Assembly (NCBI GenBank): GCA_945872875.1
Contig: CAMCBB010000008.1
Span: 1-29,330, forward strand
Direction of reading: 5' to 3'
Origin: Flavobacterium psychrophilum
GTDB taxonomy: Bacteria > Bacteroidota > Bacteroidia > Flavobacteriales > Flavobacteriaceae
DNA length: 29,330 nt
This document shows, one piece after another, positions 14,749 through 23,725 of this stretch; position 1 is the first letter of the stretch, and each line of letters opens with the position of its first letter. Made by a program: the position numbers and the translations under genes. The notes below the pieces were generated by a model. That model did not search any database, was not told the DNA's origin, and was given only the letters and a program-made list of their open reading frames with translations.

Positions 14749-14778
14749 AAAAAGCCCTCAGTTGAGGGCTTTTTTTTA
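14746..14778. terminator. Bidirectional intrinsic terminator
   Basis: A7 then GCCCTC (14754-14759), loop AGTT, GAGGGC (14764-14769) then T8. It ends the 141-residue protein gene on the plus strand and the isomerase gene cluster on the minus strand; the isomerase stop codon is within the T-run. Confidence 0.9.
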
Positions 14779-15885
14779 GTTGTTTATTTTGATCAATTCT
14801 ACTTCAAAAATTAAATCGGTTTTTGGAGGAATCACTCCACCGGCACCACGATCACCATAAGCTAAAGTATAAGGGATGAAAAATTTATATTTAGCTCCTT
14901 CTTTCATTAATTGAACACCTTCTGTCCAACCAGGAATTACTTGATTTAATCCAAAGTCAATTGGTTGACCTCTTTGTACGCTACTGTCAAATACTTTTCC
15001 GTCAAGGAAAGATCCGGTATAATGTACTTTTACATTACTTGTTGCAACCGGCATTGCTCCAGTTCCTTCTTGTAAAACAATATATTTTAAACCGCTAGCA
15101 GTAGTTTTTCCATTTGCAAATTCTTTAGCGATTTTTTCATTTGCAACTGCTCTAGCTGCTGCATCTTTTTCAGCTTGAATTCGCTCTTCTTCAGCTTTCC
15201 CTGCAAAATAATCTGCAAAAACTTTAGAGGCATTGAATTTATTTGCTTCAGCACCTTTTCTTGTAATAGTTACTTTATTGATTACATCGTCTTGAGCAAT
15301 AGCATTAACGATATCTTGACCAGTAACCACATATCCAAAGATAGTGTGTTTTCCATTTAACCAAGGTGTGTCTTTATGGGTAATGAAAAATTGAGATCCA
15401 TTTGTTTTAGGACCAGAATTAGCCATTGCTAAAATACCCGCTTTGTCAAATGTAGCATCTGTAAATTCATCTTTAAAAGCATATCCTGGGCCACCTTGAC
15501 CATTTCCGTCTGGATCTCCACCTTGAATCATGAAGTCTTTAATAACTCTATGAAATTTCAATCCATCGTAAAACTTTCTTCCTTTGTATTTATCAGTTAC
15601 TTGCGTGTTTGTTCCTTCTGATAAAGCAATAAAATTAGCTACAGTAACAGGCGTTTTTTGATATTCTAGTTTAATTAAAATTTTACCTTTTACAGTTTCT
15701 AGTTCTGCGAAAATTCCTTCGTTAGTATTAATTGCAGGTGCAGCTGGACCAGAAGTGGTAAGTTGAGGTTTTGCTGGAGCAACTGTTGTTTTTGTGGTTG
15801 CTTTCGTGGTTGCTTTTTTAGTTTGTGCATTCGAAATTGTTAATCCTAAAAGAAATAACAAAGCAATATTAAATTTCATTCTCAT
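14776..15885 (-). CDS. Exported peptidyl-prolyl isomerase, cyclophilin-FKBP fusion (paralogue A)
   Basis: A 369-residue periplasmic folding catalyst. Signal peptide 1-20, then a low-complexity Lys/Thr/Pro/Ala linker (22-52). Cyclophilin domain about 58-209: FHRVIKDFMIQGGD (111-124), NGSQFFIT (162-169), WLNGKHTIFG. FKBP domain about 262-367: VKVHYTGSFLDGKVFD (285-300), VIPGWTEGVQLM (316-327), IPYTLAYGDRGAGG, VIPP. The two domains are joined by a charged helix (229-255). Both active sites look intact, including cyclophilin His112-Arg113 and Gln165. Last gene of the crcB-to-isomerase cluster, 36 bases after its paralogue. A start at Met3 (15879) is equally possible. Confidence 0.92.
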   Translation of the reverse strand: MRMKFNIALLFLLGLTISNAQTKKATTKATTKTTVAPAKPQLTTSGPAAPAINTNEGIFAELETVKGKILIKLEYQKTPVTVANFIALSEGTNTQVTDKYKGRKFYDGLKFHRVIKDFMIQGGDPDGNGQGGPGYAFKDEFTDATFDKAGILAMANSGPKTNGSQFFITHKDTPWLNGKHTIFGYVVTGQDIVNAIAQDDVINKVTITRKGAEANKFNASKVFADYFAGKAEEERIQAEKDAAARAVANEKIAKEFANGKTTASGLKYIVLQEGTGAMPVATSNVKVHYTGSFLDGKVFDSSVQRGQPIDFGLNQVIPGWTEGVQLMKEGAKYKFFIPYTLAYGDRGAGGVIPPKTDLIFEVELIKINN

Positions 15886-15921
15886 GGGTAATTATTTAAA
15901 TTGATTTATATTAAGTTATAG

Positions 15922-17037
15922 TTATTCGGTTAATTCTACTTCAAAAATTAGGTTTGCGTTTGGTGGGATTACATTTCCTGCACCATTTTCACCATATCCT
16001 AAATTAGATGGGATGAAAATTAATGCTTTATCGCCAATATTTAATTTACATAATCCTTCTTCAAATCCAGGAATCATTCCTCCTTTTGAACCATATTGAT
16101 AAGGAAGTGGCATGTATCCATTTTGAGCTGCTCTTTGTGGATCTAATTTTCCAAATGATTCTGCAATTTTAGAATCACTCGTGTCAAATAATACTCCGTT
16201 TTCTAAATATCCTGAATAGTTCACATTTACAGTAGCCCCGTTAGCAGGTTTTTTTCCTGATCCTTTTTGGAATACAGCAAATTGTAACCCTGTACTTGTT
16301 TTGGTTGCTGTAGCTTTAATTCTGGCAAAGAAAGTAAGTTTTTCAGTTACTACTTTTTTATAAGTAGCAGCATAAATAGCTTCTTGCTTTTTTTGATTTT
16401 CTAATTCGGTATTATAGTAATCACTAAAGATTTTAACGGCATCAAATTTCTTTGCAGCTTCTCCTTTTCGGATAATTTTAACCGAATTAATTACATCTTC
16501 TTGAACAATGGCATTCACGGTATTCATCCCTTTTTCAATCACATGACCAAAAATAGTATGTTTTCCATCAAGCCAAGGCGTGTCTTTTATTGTAATAAAA
16601 AACTGACTTCCATTAGTCCCTGGTCCTGAATTTGCCATAGCGAGTAAGCCTGCTTTATCAAATTTTAAATCGGTTATTTCATCTTTAAATTTGCATCCAG
16701 CATCACCTGATCCATTTCCTAATGGGTCACCTCCTTGAATCATAAAATCTTCGGCGTCACCATTGGTTTTAGAAATCACACGATGAAATTTTAATCCATC
16801 ATATAAAGGTTTTCCTTTATGTTCTTCAGAAACAAATGGATTGTTTCCTTCTGCAAGTGAAATAAAATTAGCCACCGTTACAGGTGCTTTTTTATATTCT
16901 AATTCAACTAAAATCTCCCCTTTTGCGGTTTCAATTGAGGCATATATTCCGTCAGGTAAATTATTGTGTTTGTCATCCTTACATCCTACTAATAGAACTG
17001 CTAGTGCTAAACCTAATAAACATGCTATTCTTTTCAT
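15922..17037 (-). CDS. Lipoprotein peptidyl-prolyl isomerase, cyclophilin-FKBP fusion (paralogue B)
   Basis: A 371-residue lipoprotein: lipobox LVGC with Cys19. Same domain order as paralogue A: cyclophilin about 28-190 (FHRVISK with an insert, DFMIQGGD, NGSQFFIT) and FKBP about 255-371 (VNVNYSGYLENGVLFD, MIPGFEEGLCKLNIGD, IPSNLGYGENGAG, VIPP). Unlike A it is membrane-anchored and lacks the Lys/Thr linker, and its FKBP domain has an insert around DPQRAAQNGYMPL. Its start codon overlaps the stop of gldI by one base (TAATG), so the two are translationally coupled. A tandem duplication followed by divergence explains A and B. Confidence 0.92.
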   Translation of the reverse strand: MKRIACLLGLALAVLLVGCKDDKHNNLPDGIYASIETAKGEILVELEYKKAPVTVANFISLAEGNNPFVSEEHKGKPLYDGLKFHRVISKTNGDAEDFMIQGGDPLGNGSGDAGCKFKDEITDLKFDKAGLLAMANSGPGTNGSQFFITIKDTPWLDGKHTIFGHVIEKGMNTVNAIVQEDVINSVKIIRKGEAAKKFDAVKIFSDYYNTELENQKKQEAIYAATYKKVVTEKLTFFARIKATATKTSTGLQFAVFQKGSGKKPANGATVNVNYSGYLENGVLFDTSDSKIAESFGKLDPQRAAQNGYMPLPYQYGSKGGMIPGFEEGLCKLNIGDKALIFIPSNLGYGENGAGNVIPPNANLIFEVELTE

Positions 17038-17600
17038 TATTCTTGTATTGTTTTGTTTTCGCTTTTAATATCATTTAAAGTTACCGTACAAATAATTGGC
17101 TCATTAGTTCCAATTCTTCTATCATCACCATGATAACCATATGCCATGTGTGAAGGAAATAAAAAAGTAACTGTTTCTGATTTTTTCATTAATTTAATTC
17201 CGTGGCGTAATCCCATTAGAATATTTTGTTTATCCACAACATAATTCTGTGGTTTTAATTCTAATTGCGAATAAATTACATTGCCATCTAAATCTTTAAT
17301 TTCATAATCAAAGCAAGCAACATCCCCTTTTTTTGGATGAATGGTATCTCGATCACTTTTAGTTTCATAATAATACCAATATCCTTTTTGAGATGCTATG
17401 TATTTGATATTCGGATTACTTTTTATAATCGAATCGATTTTGTTTTCTTCTCCTTTGATTAATTTTTTGTTCCGATCAACCGAAGCTTTTAAAAACTCAC
17501 CAGAAGAATGTGAAATTGGCATTCTTGCCTGTTGTTGCTTGCAGCTAACTAGCATCAAAAATGCTATAATAAGGGCTGAAATAAATGTTGTTTTTCTCAT
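17037..17600 (-). CDS. gldI: Gliding-motility FKBP-type lipoprotein GldI
   Basis: A 187-residue lipoprotein: lipobox LVSC with Cys20, then a linker and one FKBP domain (about 90-178: GDVACFDYEIKDLDGNVIY, then ILMGLRHGIKLMKK, FLFPSHMAYGYHGDD, PIICTVTL). This matches GldI of Flavobacterium johnsoniae in length and pattern; GldI is required for gliding and is thought to help fold motility or type 9 secretion proteins. ATG 17600 is chosen because it gives the lipobox at the normal distance and starts one base after the stop of the DHH gene. The longer frame to 17642 would lie inside that gene. The stop overlaps the next start (TAATG). The family assignment to GldI rather than another FKBP lipoprotein is strong but not certain. 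Confidence 0.85.
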   Translation of the reverse strand: MRKTTFISALIIAFLMLVSCKQQQARMPISHSSGEFLKASVDRNKKLIKGEENKIDSIIKSNPNIKYIASQKGYWYYYETKSDRDTIHPKKGDVACFDYEIKDLDGNVIYSQLELKPQNYVVDKQNILMGLRHGIKLMKKSETVTFLFPSHMAYGYHGDDRRIGTNEPIICTVTLNDIKSENKTIQE

Positions 17601-17601
17601 T

Positions 17602-18606
17602 CTAGATGATTGTTTTTGATAATATGGATTCAAATTTTTCAATTGTTTTATCTAATGTTTCGTTGGATTTTCCTCCAGCAGCATTAATATGTCCGCCACC
17701 ATTAAAGTGATTTCTAGCAAATTGATTTACATCAAAACTTCCTTGCGATCTAAACGATATTTTTACAATATTTTCGTCTCTGTGTTCAATAAAAATAGCT
17801 GCAAATACGATCCCTTTTATAGTAAGTCCATAATTTACAATTCCTTCGGTGTCGCCTTTTAAATATTTAAATTCATCTAATTCTTTTTGCGAAAGTTTGA
17901 TGTAGGCAGTTTTTAATTCCGGAATAACTTTCATGTTTTGCAAGGCTCTTCCTAAAAGTTGTAAGCGATCGTATGAATTGTTGTCGAACAATAGCATTGG
18001 AATTTCCGAATTATCAACCCCTAATTCAATGAATTCAGCAGCAATTCGATGCGTAGTTCCGGTAGTTTTAGGAAAACGAAATCCACCCGAATCGGTTAAA
18101 ATCCCTGTATATAAACAAGTGGCAATGGTTTTATCAATTAAATGCTTTTGATTTAAAAAACCAATGAAGTTGTAAATCATTTCACAAGTAGAACCAAATG
18201 CAGTATCCGAATAAGTATAGGTTGCATACGATTCAGGCAATTGGTGGTGATCAATCATCACCATAGGAACAGTAAGTTTGTTTAATACCTGTTCCATTTC
18301 GCCGGTGCGGTGCAATGCATTATAATCTAAGGTAAAGACTATTTCTTGCTCCTGCAGAATTTGAGTTACTTTTTCTCTTTCATTCTCATAAACTAAAACA
18401 GTATCTGAGGCGGGAAGCCAAGCTAAAAACTCCGGAAAATCATTGGGTGCAATCACAACTGGTTGGTGGTTCAATTTCAGCAAAAAATGATACAAACCAA
18501 GGGTGGAACCCATTGCATCTCCATCCGGACTTCGGTGGGGGATGATGGCAATTTTTTTTGGCGTTGCCAATAATTCGGAAAGTGCTTGAATGTCTTTTTC
18601 GTTCAT
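17602..18606 (-). CDS. DHH-DHHA1 phosphoesterase (NrnA-like oligoribonuclease/pAp phosphatase)
   Basis: A 334-residue cytoplasmic Mn-dependent phosphoesterase. DHH domain motifs: HRSPDGDAMGS (24-34) and MIDHH (117-121), with a further Asp in FTLDYN (91-96). The DHHA1 end has GGGHINAAGG (303-312), which binds the substrate. NrnA-type enzymes degrade very short RNAs and 3'-phosphoadenosine 5'-phosphate; some relatives act on cyclic dinucleotides. ATG 18606 is chosen: the open frame to 18696 would overlap crcB and adds an unlikely hydrophobic leader. 37 bases after crcB, one base before gldI. Confidence 0.9.
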   Translation of the reverse strand: MNEKDIQALSELLATPKKIAIIPHRSPDGDAMGSTLGLYHFLLKLNHQPVVIAPNDFPEFLAWLPASDTVLVYENEREKVTQILQEQEIVFTLDYNALHRTGEMEQVLNKLTVPMVMIDHHQLPESYATYTYSDTAFGSTCEMIYNFIGFLNQKHLIDKTIATCLYTGILTDSGGFRFPKTTGTTHRIAAEFIELGVDNSEIPMLLFDNNSYDRLQLLGRALQNMKVIPELKTAYIKLSQKELDEFKYLKGDTEGIVNYGLTIKGIVFAAIFIEHRDENIVKISFRSQGSFDVNQFARNHFNGGGHINAAGGKSNETLDKTIEKFESILSKTII

Positions 18607-18643
18607 AGGATGCGAAATTACATTTTTTTGTGTTAAAAAAATG

Positions 18644-19015
18644 TTATTTGGAAACAAAAAGACCAAACCAAACCGCAAAAATTCCAAGTATAACACTTAG
18701 TGCGATATAACTAAATGCTAAAAGGGTTTGGTTGGATTGTAAAAGGGAATGATTTTCAAAACCAAAAGTTGAAAATGTAGTGTATCCACCACAAAATCCG
18801 GTTACTAAGAACCACTTTAAATTCCCATTGGCTAAATTGTTTTTTTCAAGATAACCAATACATATTCCAATGATAAAACACCCTAAGACATTAGTTAAAA
18901 AAGTTGCAAACGGAAAGGCTTGACTCCAATATTTATTTACTAATAATGAAGTTAAGTAGCGTAATATACTTCCAACAGCGCCACCTAGGCCTATGTAAAT
19001 AATTGTTTTTAACAT
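18644..19015 (-). CDS. crcB: Fluoride exporter CrcB/Fluc
   Basis: A 123-residue four-helix membrane protein, a homodimeric fluoride channel. Signatures are GGAVGSILRY (11-20), FPFATFLTNVLG and GFCGGYTTFSTFG, the last being the fluoride/Na-binding region. It is the first gene of a close-spaced run crcB - DHH - gldI - two isomerases. A -7 motif TAAATTTG (19040-19033) ends 18 bases before the ATG. No fluoride riboswitch is seen in its short leader. Confidence 0.95.
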   Translation of the reverse strand: MLKTIIYIGLGGAVGSILRYLTSLLVNKYWSQAFPFATFLTNVLGCFIIGICIGYLEKNNLANGNLKWFLVTGFCGGYTTFSTFGFENHSLLQSNQTLLAFSYIALSVILGIFAVWFGLFVSK

Positions 19016-19032
19016 GTAGGATTATTTGATTT

Positions 19033-19040
19033 CAAATTTA
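19033..19040 (-). promoter_or_regulatory. -7 promoter element for crcB cluster
   Basis: TAAATTTG on the minus strand, matching TAnnTTTG, 18 bases upstream of crcB ATG. It may drive the five-gene run to 14776. No good -33 element. Confidence 0.4.
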
Positions 19041-19071
19041 ATAAATATACGTTGAAAATTAAAGTTGGATT

Positions 19072-19887
19072 TTATTTCAAATTAAAAATCCCCCAAATAG
19101 GCGCATGATCTGAAATTTTTCGGGCCTCTTTAATAGAATTAAAACTGTTATAAAAAGGAATAATTCCCGATTGAGTTGCATTCATTTTTTTTGGATTGAA
19201 AAACATAGTATCGTATTCGGAAGCCAAACAATCGTTTTGAATACACTTTTGGCGTAAGCTTGTTTTTTGATTGACTAAACTGCTTTTATATCCCATTTTC
19301 TTTAAAGGAGAAAAAACCTCGTTGGATTGTGGACAATTAAAATCACCCATAAAAATCAAATTCAAATTTGGGTATAACCCCGGAAATAGTTTAAAATATT
19401 TTAGTTCTCTTGCTGGATTTTTCTTCTTCGGAACTGCATGAAAAGTGACTATGGTAAATTGCTTTCCTTGATATTCAAAGGTGCTTATGTAGGGCTCTCG
19501 GTCTATTTCATTTGCATAATTAACATCAAGCCAACTTCGACCAATTTTTTTAACTTTCGATGTTTTCCAAATAAAAGCATAGCGTTCAATGCTGGAACGA
19601 TTGGTGCTAGTTGTGGGGTCACTAATGGCATAATCCCAGTGAAATCCTTTATTTTCTAATATGTTAACTAGTCTCGCAACAGCTTGAGCGCCGCCTTTGC
19701 CAGCCACTACTTCTTGAATTGCAATCACATCATATTTATTGATGGTTTTTGCAATAAAATCCATTTCGGAATCTGATTTAGATTTTCCAAAATTCATAAT
19801 ATTCCAACTACAAATGGATACTTGAGAAAAAACAAGTGTGCAATTTAAAGTCAGCAGTACAAGGAAGAAATATTTTTTTACCATCAT
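19072..19887 (-). CDS. Secreted DNase I-like endonuclease/exonuclease/phosphatase family protein
   Basis: A 271-residue exported protein, signal peptide 1-21 (ending VFS). Metal and catalytic motifs of the family are in order: CSWNIMNFG (N29), IQEV (E59), VTFHA (H150), MGDFNCP (D182, N184) and ISDHAPIWG (D260, H261). This is a full set, so it is likely active on nucleic acid or phosphoester outside the cytoplasm. It contains Cys pairs (C185, and C215/C220 region) that might form a disulphide. Start is Met1 or Met2. It lies 56 bases upstream of crcB, same strand, and may run into it. Confidence 0.88.
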   Translation of the reverse strand: MMVKKYFFLVLLTLNCTLVFSQVSICSWNIMNFGKSKSDSEMDFIAKTINKYDVIAIQEVVAGKGGAQAVARLVNILENKGFHWDYAISDPTTSTNRSSIERYAFIWKTSKVKKIGRSWLDVNYANEIDREPYISTFEYQGKQFTIVTFHAVPKKKNPARELKYFKLFPGLYPNLNLIFMGDFNCPQSNEVFSPLKKMGYKSSLVNQKTSLRQKCIQNDCLASEYDTMFFNPKKMNATQSGIIPFYNSFNSIKEARKISDHAPIWGIFNLK

Positions 19888-19962
19888 AATCCGATTTGTA
19901 AATTTTGCTAATTTAATAATAAATTATTTCAGAAATACATTTTTTAATTTGACCAAGATTAG

Positions 19963-19970
19963 TACTTTTG
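19963..19970 (+). promoter_or_regulatory. -7 promoter element immediately before guaA
   Basis: TACTTTTG fits TAnnTTTG and ends 3 bases before the guaA ATG at 19974. If used, the transcript would have essentially no leader. It also makes the in-frame TTG at 19968 an unlikely start. Confidence 0.4.
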
Positions 19971-19973
19971 CAC

Positions 19974-21503
19974 ATGCAACACAATGTACTTATTTTAGAT
20001 TTCGGTTCGCAATACACCCAGTTGATTGCCCGACGCGTTCGCGAATTAAATATATTCTGCGAAATTTTTCCTTACAATAATTATCCAACAGATTTATCTT
20101 CTTATAAAGCCATTATTCTTGGTGGAAGTCCGTATTCGGTTCGCTCTGAAGACGCTTTAAAAATAGATTTATCGCACATTCGTGGCAAATTTCCATTGCT
20201 TGCCGTGTGTTATGGAGCACAATATTTAGCTCATTTTTCTGGTGGTGAAGTAGCCGCTTCCAATATTAGAGAATACGGAAGAGCCAATTTGGGTTATATT
20301 AAAGAAGACGAAGTTTTCTTTGAAAATGTAAATCCAAATTCACAAGTTTGGATGAGTCATAGCGATACCATTAAGCACCTTCCAACAAATGGTGTGAAAT
20401 TAGCAAGCACACACGATGTAGAAAATGCAGCCTACCGAATTGAAGGCGAAACAACATATGCGATTCAGTTTCATCCCGAAGTTTACCATTCAACAGACGG
20501 AAAACAAATTCTTGAAAACTTCTTAGTGAAAATTGCAGAAGTACCTCAAAATTTTACTTCGAATGCTTTTGTAGAAGATTGCGTAAAAGATTTAAAAGAA
20601 AAAATTCAAGACGATAAAGTGGTGCTTGGGCTTTCGGGTGGAGTAGATTCAACCGTGGCTGCCGTATTATTAAATAAAGCCATAGGCAAAAACTTGTATT
20701 GCATATTTGTAAACAACGGATTGCTTCGTAAGAATGAGTTTGAAAATGTATTGCACCAATACAAAGACATGGGTTTGAATGTGAAAGGTGTTGATGCTTC
20801 CGATCGCTTTTTGAGTGAATTGGCAGGAGTTGATGATCCAGAAACAAAAAGAAAAATTATTGGTCGCGTTTTTATTGAAGTTTTTGACGATGAATCAAAA
20901 ATTATTGAAGACGTAACCTGGTTAGCTCAAGGAACTATTTATCCCGATGTAATCGAATCGGTTTCGGTAAAAGGACCTTCAGCAACAATAAAATCTCACC
21001 ACAATGTAGGTGGCTTACCCGATTTTATGAAATTAAAAATTGTGGAGCCACTTCGAATGTTATTTAAAGATGAGGTGCGACGAGTAGGTGCAACTTTAGG
21101 AATAGATCCCGAATTATTGGGACGTCATCCATTTCCAGGACCTGGATTGTCGATTCGAATTTTAGGTGACATCACTCCCGAAAAAGTGCGTATCTTGCAG
21201 GAAGTAGATGCTATTTTTATTGAAGGATTAAAATCGCATGGTTTGTACGATAAAGTATGGCAAGCAGGAGCAATTTTGCTTCCAGTGAATAGTGTGGGCG
21301 TAATGGGTGATGAGCGTACGTATGAAAAAGTCGTGGCCCTTCGCGCAGTAGAATCTACTGACGGTATGACTGCCGACTGGGTACATTTACCGTACGACTT
21401 CTTAATGAAAATTTCTAACGAAATTATTAATAAAGTAAAAGGAGTGAATAGAGTAGTTTATGATATTAGCTCTAAGCCGCCTGCAACCATTGAGTGGGAG
21501 TAA
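19974..21503 (+). CDS. guaA: GMP synthase (glutamine-hydrolysing)
   Basis: A 509-residue enzyme converting XMP to GMP with glutamine and ATP. Glutamine amidotransferase half: [15 protein letters not shown] (7-21), ILGGSPYS, nucleophile Cys79 in AVCYGAQ, and [11 protein letters not shown] pyrophosphatase half: PP-loop LSGGVDST (220-227), then the dimerisation domain with [13 protein letters not shown] and the end [12 protein letters not shown] 19974 (MQHNVLIL) is the family start; the frame from TTG 19968 adds two residues inside the promoter. Heads a run with the LysM gene 48 bases downstream. Confidence 0.97.
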   Translation: MQHNVLILDFGSQYTQLIARRVRELNIFCEIFPYNNYPTDLSSYKAIILGGSPYSVRSEDALKIDLSHIRGKFPLLAVCYGAQYLAHFSGGEVAASNIREYGRANLGYIKEDEVFFENVNPNSQVWMSHSDTIKHLPTNGVKLASTHDVENAAYRIEGETTYAIQFHPEVYHSTDGKQILENFLVKIAEVPQNFTSNAFVEDCVKDLKEKIQDDKVVLGLSGGVDSTVAAVLLNKAIGKNLYCIFVNNGLLRKNEFENVLHQYKDMGLNVKGVDASDRFLSELAGVDDPETKRKIIGRVFIEVFDDESKIIEDVTWLAQGTIYPDVIESVSVKGPSATIKSHHNVGGLPDFMKLKIVEPLRMLFKDEVRRVGATLGIDPELLGRHPFPGPGLSIRILGDITPEKVRILQEVDAIFIEGLKSHGLYDKVWQAGAILLPVNSVGVMGDERTYEKVVALRAVESTDGMTADWVHLPYDFLMKISNEIINKVKGVNRVVYDISSKPPATIEWE

Positions 21504-21551
21504 TTTAGAATTCAGTAAGGTATTTGATTTTGGAATTTAATTTATAAAAAC

Positions 21552-23276
21552 ATGATTAAAAGAGTTATTTGCATTTTAGTATTGTTATTTTCCTTTTCAA
21601 ATTTCGGACAAGGTTTCACCAAACATAAAGTTGTAAAAGGGGAAACGGTTCCTGCAATTGCGCAAAAATACAAGGTAACCCCTTATGATATTTATAAGCT
21701 AAATCCCGATTCCCAAAATGGAATAAAAGAAAATTCTATTTTATTGATTCCGAAGAGTATACCGCAATCGAATTCATCTGCTGCTCCAAAAACAACTGCA
21801 CCAAATAAGGTAATTGATTATACTGTTGTTACTGGAGATACAAAGTATAATGTAGCGAAACGATTTGGACTTTCGGTGGAGGAATTAGAATTGCAAAATC
21901 CGGAAATTAAGGAGAGCCTTCCACTTGGATTTAATTTGAAAATTAAAGCAGTTGCTGCACCAAAATCGGTAATTACACCAGAAAAAGCCCAAGTTAAAGA
22001 AAGCGATTTGTTGGAATATACGGTAAAAGCTGGGGAGACTTTATATAGTTTGACGCGTCTTTTTAACCTCACCGAAGCTTCATTAATGGGGTTGAACCCC
22101 GATTTATCTGATGGGTTAAAAGAAGGAATGGTCTTGAAAGTTCCAGCAAATCTTTCGTTTTCAAAAGAAAATAAAAACACCTTAAAAGATTTATCTAAAA
22201 CTCTGTCTTCTCAGCAAAAAAAGAAATTGGTTTTGTTCTTGCCTTTCAATACTTCTAAAATTCAAAACGACACGGTTACTTTAGTTTCAGAGCGATTGAA
22301 AAAAGATAAATTCTTAAACATGACTCTCGATTTTTATTCGGGTGCGTTGATGGCTATAGATTCTGCCAAAGTATTAGGAATGAATTTCGATGTTAAAATC
22401 TTCGATTCTGAAGAAACTAAAAATACCACTAGTGCAGTTTCGATTGTTTCTGGAGCTGATTTTACAAATACCCATGCGGTAATTGGTCCGTTTTATCAAG
22501 TAAATATTGAAAAAGTTGCTAGCGTTTTGGAAAACAAAAATATTCCTGTCATCTCTCCATTGTCTAAAGAGGAGGGGAAATCCTACACCAACTTATATCA
22601 ATCGATGCCGCAAAATGATGCCATGAAAAATGCCATGTTTGACTACATGCGTGCTAAAAATGGAAATATTATTGCGGTGGTTGATCCAAAAAAGAATGCT
22701 GTCAAACAATATCTTCAAGAATATCAAAAAGGAATTAAATTGGTTGGTGTTAATGAAAAAGGAGGATTTGTTGGAGACAGTATCAAAAAGTACTTTGTAA
22801 AAAACCGAATGAATTATGTGGTATTGGTATCAGAAAAAACAGGTGTTATTTTTACAGTTACCAATACGATGCAAAGTGCTTTAAAAGATTATCCACTTCA
22901 ATTGGTAATTTTAGAGCCCAATGAAACGCTTGATTTTGAAGAAATTGCTTTGTCTCGTTTAACCAAATTAAAGATGGTCTATCCATCGGCATCTCGAGAA
23001 AATGAAACTCCAGAATCCCAGCAATTTGCCAACGCCTTTAAAAAGAAAAATAGAATTTTCCCAAATCAATATGCAATTCGAGGATTTGATTTGACTTTTG
23101 ATACCATGTTGCGTTTGTCACAAGGACAAAATTTTGAAGAAAGTGCCAATGCAACTGCTTCAGAGCAAATTGAAAGTAAATTTGATTATGCAAAAAAAAT
23201 GTCTGGAGGTTATGTTAATAACGGAATTTATATATTGTATTACGACGAAGATTTAACAATAAAACAAGAGCAATAA
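21552..23276 (+). CDS. LysM-repeat protein fused to a periplasmic-binding-protein-like domain
   Basis: A 574-residue exported protein. Signal peptide 1-19 (ending SNFG-Q). Three LysM peptidoglycan-binding repeats follow at about 24-67, 88-131 and 154-198 (for example HKVVKGETVPAIAQKY, then DIYKLNP; YTVKAGETLYSLTRLF, then LNPD). After a Ser/Lys linker, residues about 225-570 form a type 1 periplasmic-binding-protein fold (KKLVLFLPFNTS, AVIGPFYQVNIEKVA, IPVISPLS, then YAIRGFDLTFDTMLRL). Likely held on the cell wall; whether it binds a ligand is unknown. The stop overlaps the start of the OsmC gene (TAATG). Confidence 0.85.
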   Translation: MIKRVICILVLLFSFSNFGQGFTKHKVVKGETVPAIAQKYKVTPYDIYKLNPDSQNGIKENSILLIPKSIPQSNSSAAPKTTAPNKVIDYTVVTGDTKYNVAKRFGLSVEELELQNPEIKESLPLGFNLKIKAVAAPKSVITPEKAQVKESDLLEYTVKAGETLYSLTRLFNLTEASLMGLNPDLSDGLKEGMVLKVPANLSFSKENKNTLKDLSKTLSSQQKKKLVLFLPFNTSKIQNDTVTLVSERLKKDKFLNMTLDFYSGALMAIDSAKVLGMNFDVKIFDSEETKNTTSAVSIVSGADFTNTHAVIGPFYQVNIEKVASVLENKNIPVISPLSKEEGKSYTNLYQSMPQNDAMKNAMFDYMRAKNGNIIAVVDPKKNAVKQYLQEYQKGIKLVGVNEKGGFVGDSIKKYFVKNRMNYVVLVSEKTGVIFTVTNTMQSALKDYPLQLVILEPNETLDFEEIALSRLTKLKMVYPSASRENETPESQQFANAFKKKNRIFPNQYAIRGFDLTFDTMLRLSQGQNFEESANATASEQIESKFDYAKKMSGGYVNNGIYILYYDEDLTIKQEQ

Positions 23277-23680
23277 TGCCAACATCAAAGGTAACTTACA
23301 TAGGAGATTTAAGAACTTCATCCATTCATTTACAATCAGGGTCTGAGATTATAACCGATGCCCCAACTGACAATAACGGAAAAGGAGAAGCATTTTCTCC
23401 AACAGATTCGATAGCCAACGGATTGGCTTCTTGCATGTTTACCGTAATGGGAATTAAAGCCCATGAAATGGGTGTTGATTTTTCGGATTCAACTGCTGAG
23501 GTAACTAAAATTATGGCTGCCGAACCAAGAAGAATTTCTGAAATTCATGTAAGTTTCGACATGAATCTTGCTGCCGATGAAAAAACAAAAACAATTTTAG
23601 AACGAACCGCAATGACTTGCCCGGTTTTTTATAGTTTGCATCCCGATATTATAAAAGTGATTGTATTTAATTGGAAATAA
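23276..23680 (+). CDS. OsmC/Ohr family peroxidase-like protein
   Basis: A 134-residue cytoplasmic OsmC-fold protein. Both conserved cysteines are present: Cys53 in NGLASCMFTVMG and Cys115 in TCPVFYSLHPD; in OsmC/Ohr these form the peroxidatic pair for organic hydroperoxides. The core GEAFSPTDSIANGL (37-50) is typical. Length fits the YhfA-like subgroup. Translationally coupled to the LysM gene by one-base overlap. A thiol-peroxidase role is inferred from family. Confidence 0.9.
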   Translation: MPTSKVTYIGDLRTSSIHLQSGSEIITDAPTDNNGKGEAFSPTDSIANGLASCMFTVMGIKAHEMGVDFSDSTAEVTKIMAAEPRRISEIHVSFDMNLAADEKTKTILERTAMTCPVFYSLHPDIIKVIVFNWK

Positions 23681-23703
23681 TTAGATACTACTAAATTCTT
23701 TAT

Positions 23704-23725
23704 GTCAGTCTGAGCCTGTCGAAGA
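23704..23725 (+). repeat. Short dispersed-repeat-like sequence
   Basis: GTCAGTCTGAGCCTGTCGAAG (bases 23704-23724 region) in an otherwise AT-rich gap resembles the abundant CTGAGC-x-TGTCGAAG repeat found between genes in many bacterial genomes, including flavobacteria. It is GC-richer than its surroundings. Only one copy is seen here, so the repeat nature is from memory of such elements. Confidence 0.45.

Noticed and set aside
19016..19071. Possible fluoride riboswitch before crcB
   Set aside because: The leader is short and AT-rich and contains no fluoride riboswitch core sequence.
20554..20847. Minus-strand open frame inside guaA
   Set aside because: Lies entirely within a well-conserved gene and has no family pattern or promoter.
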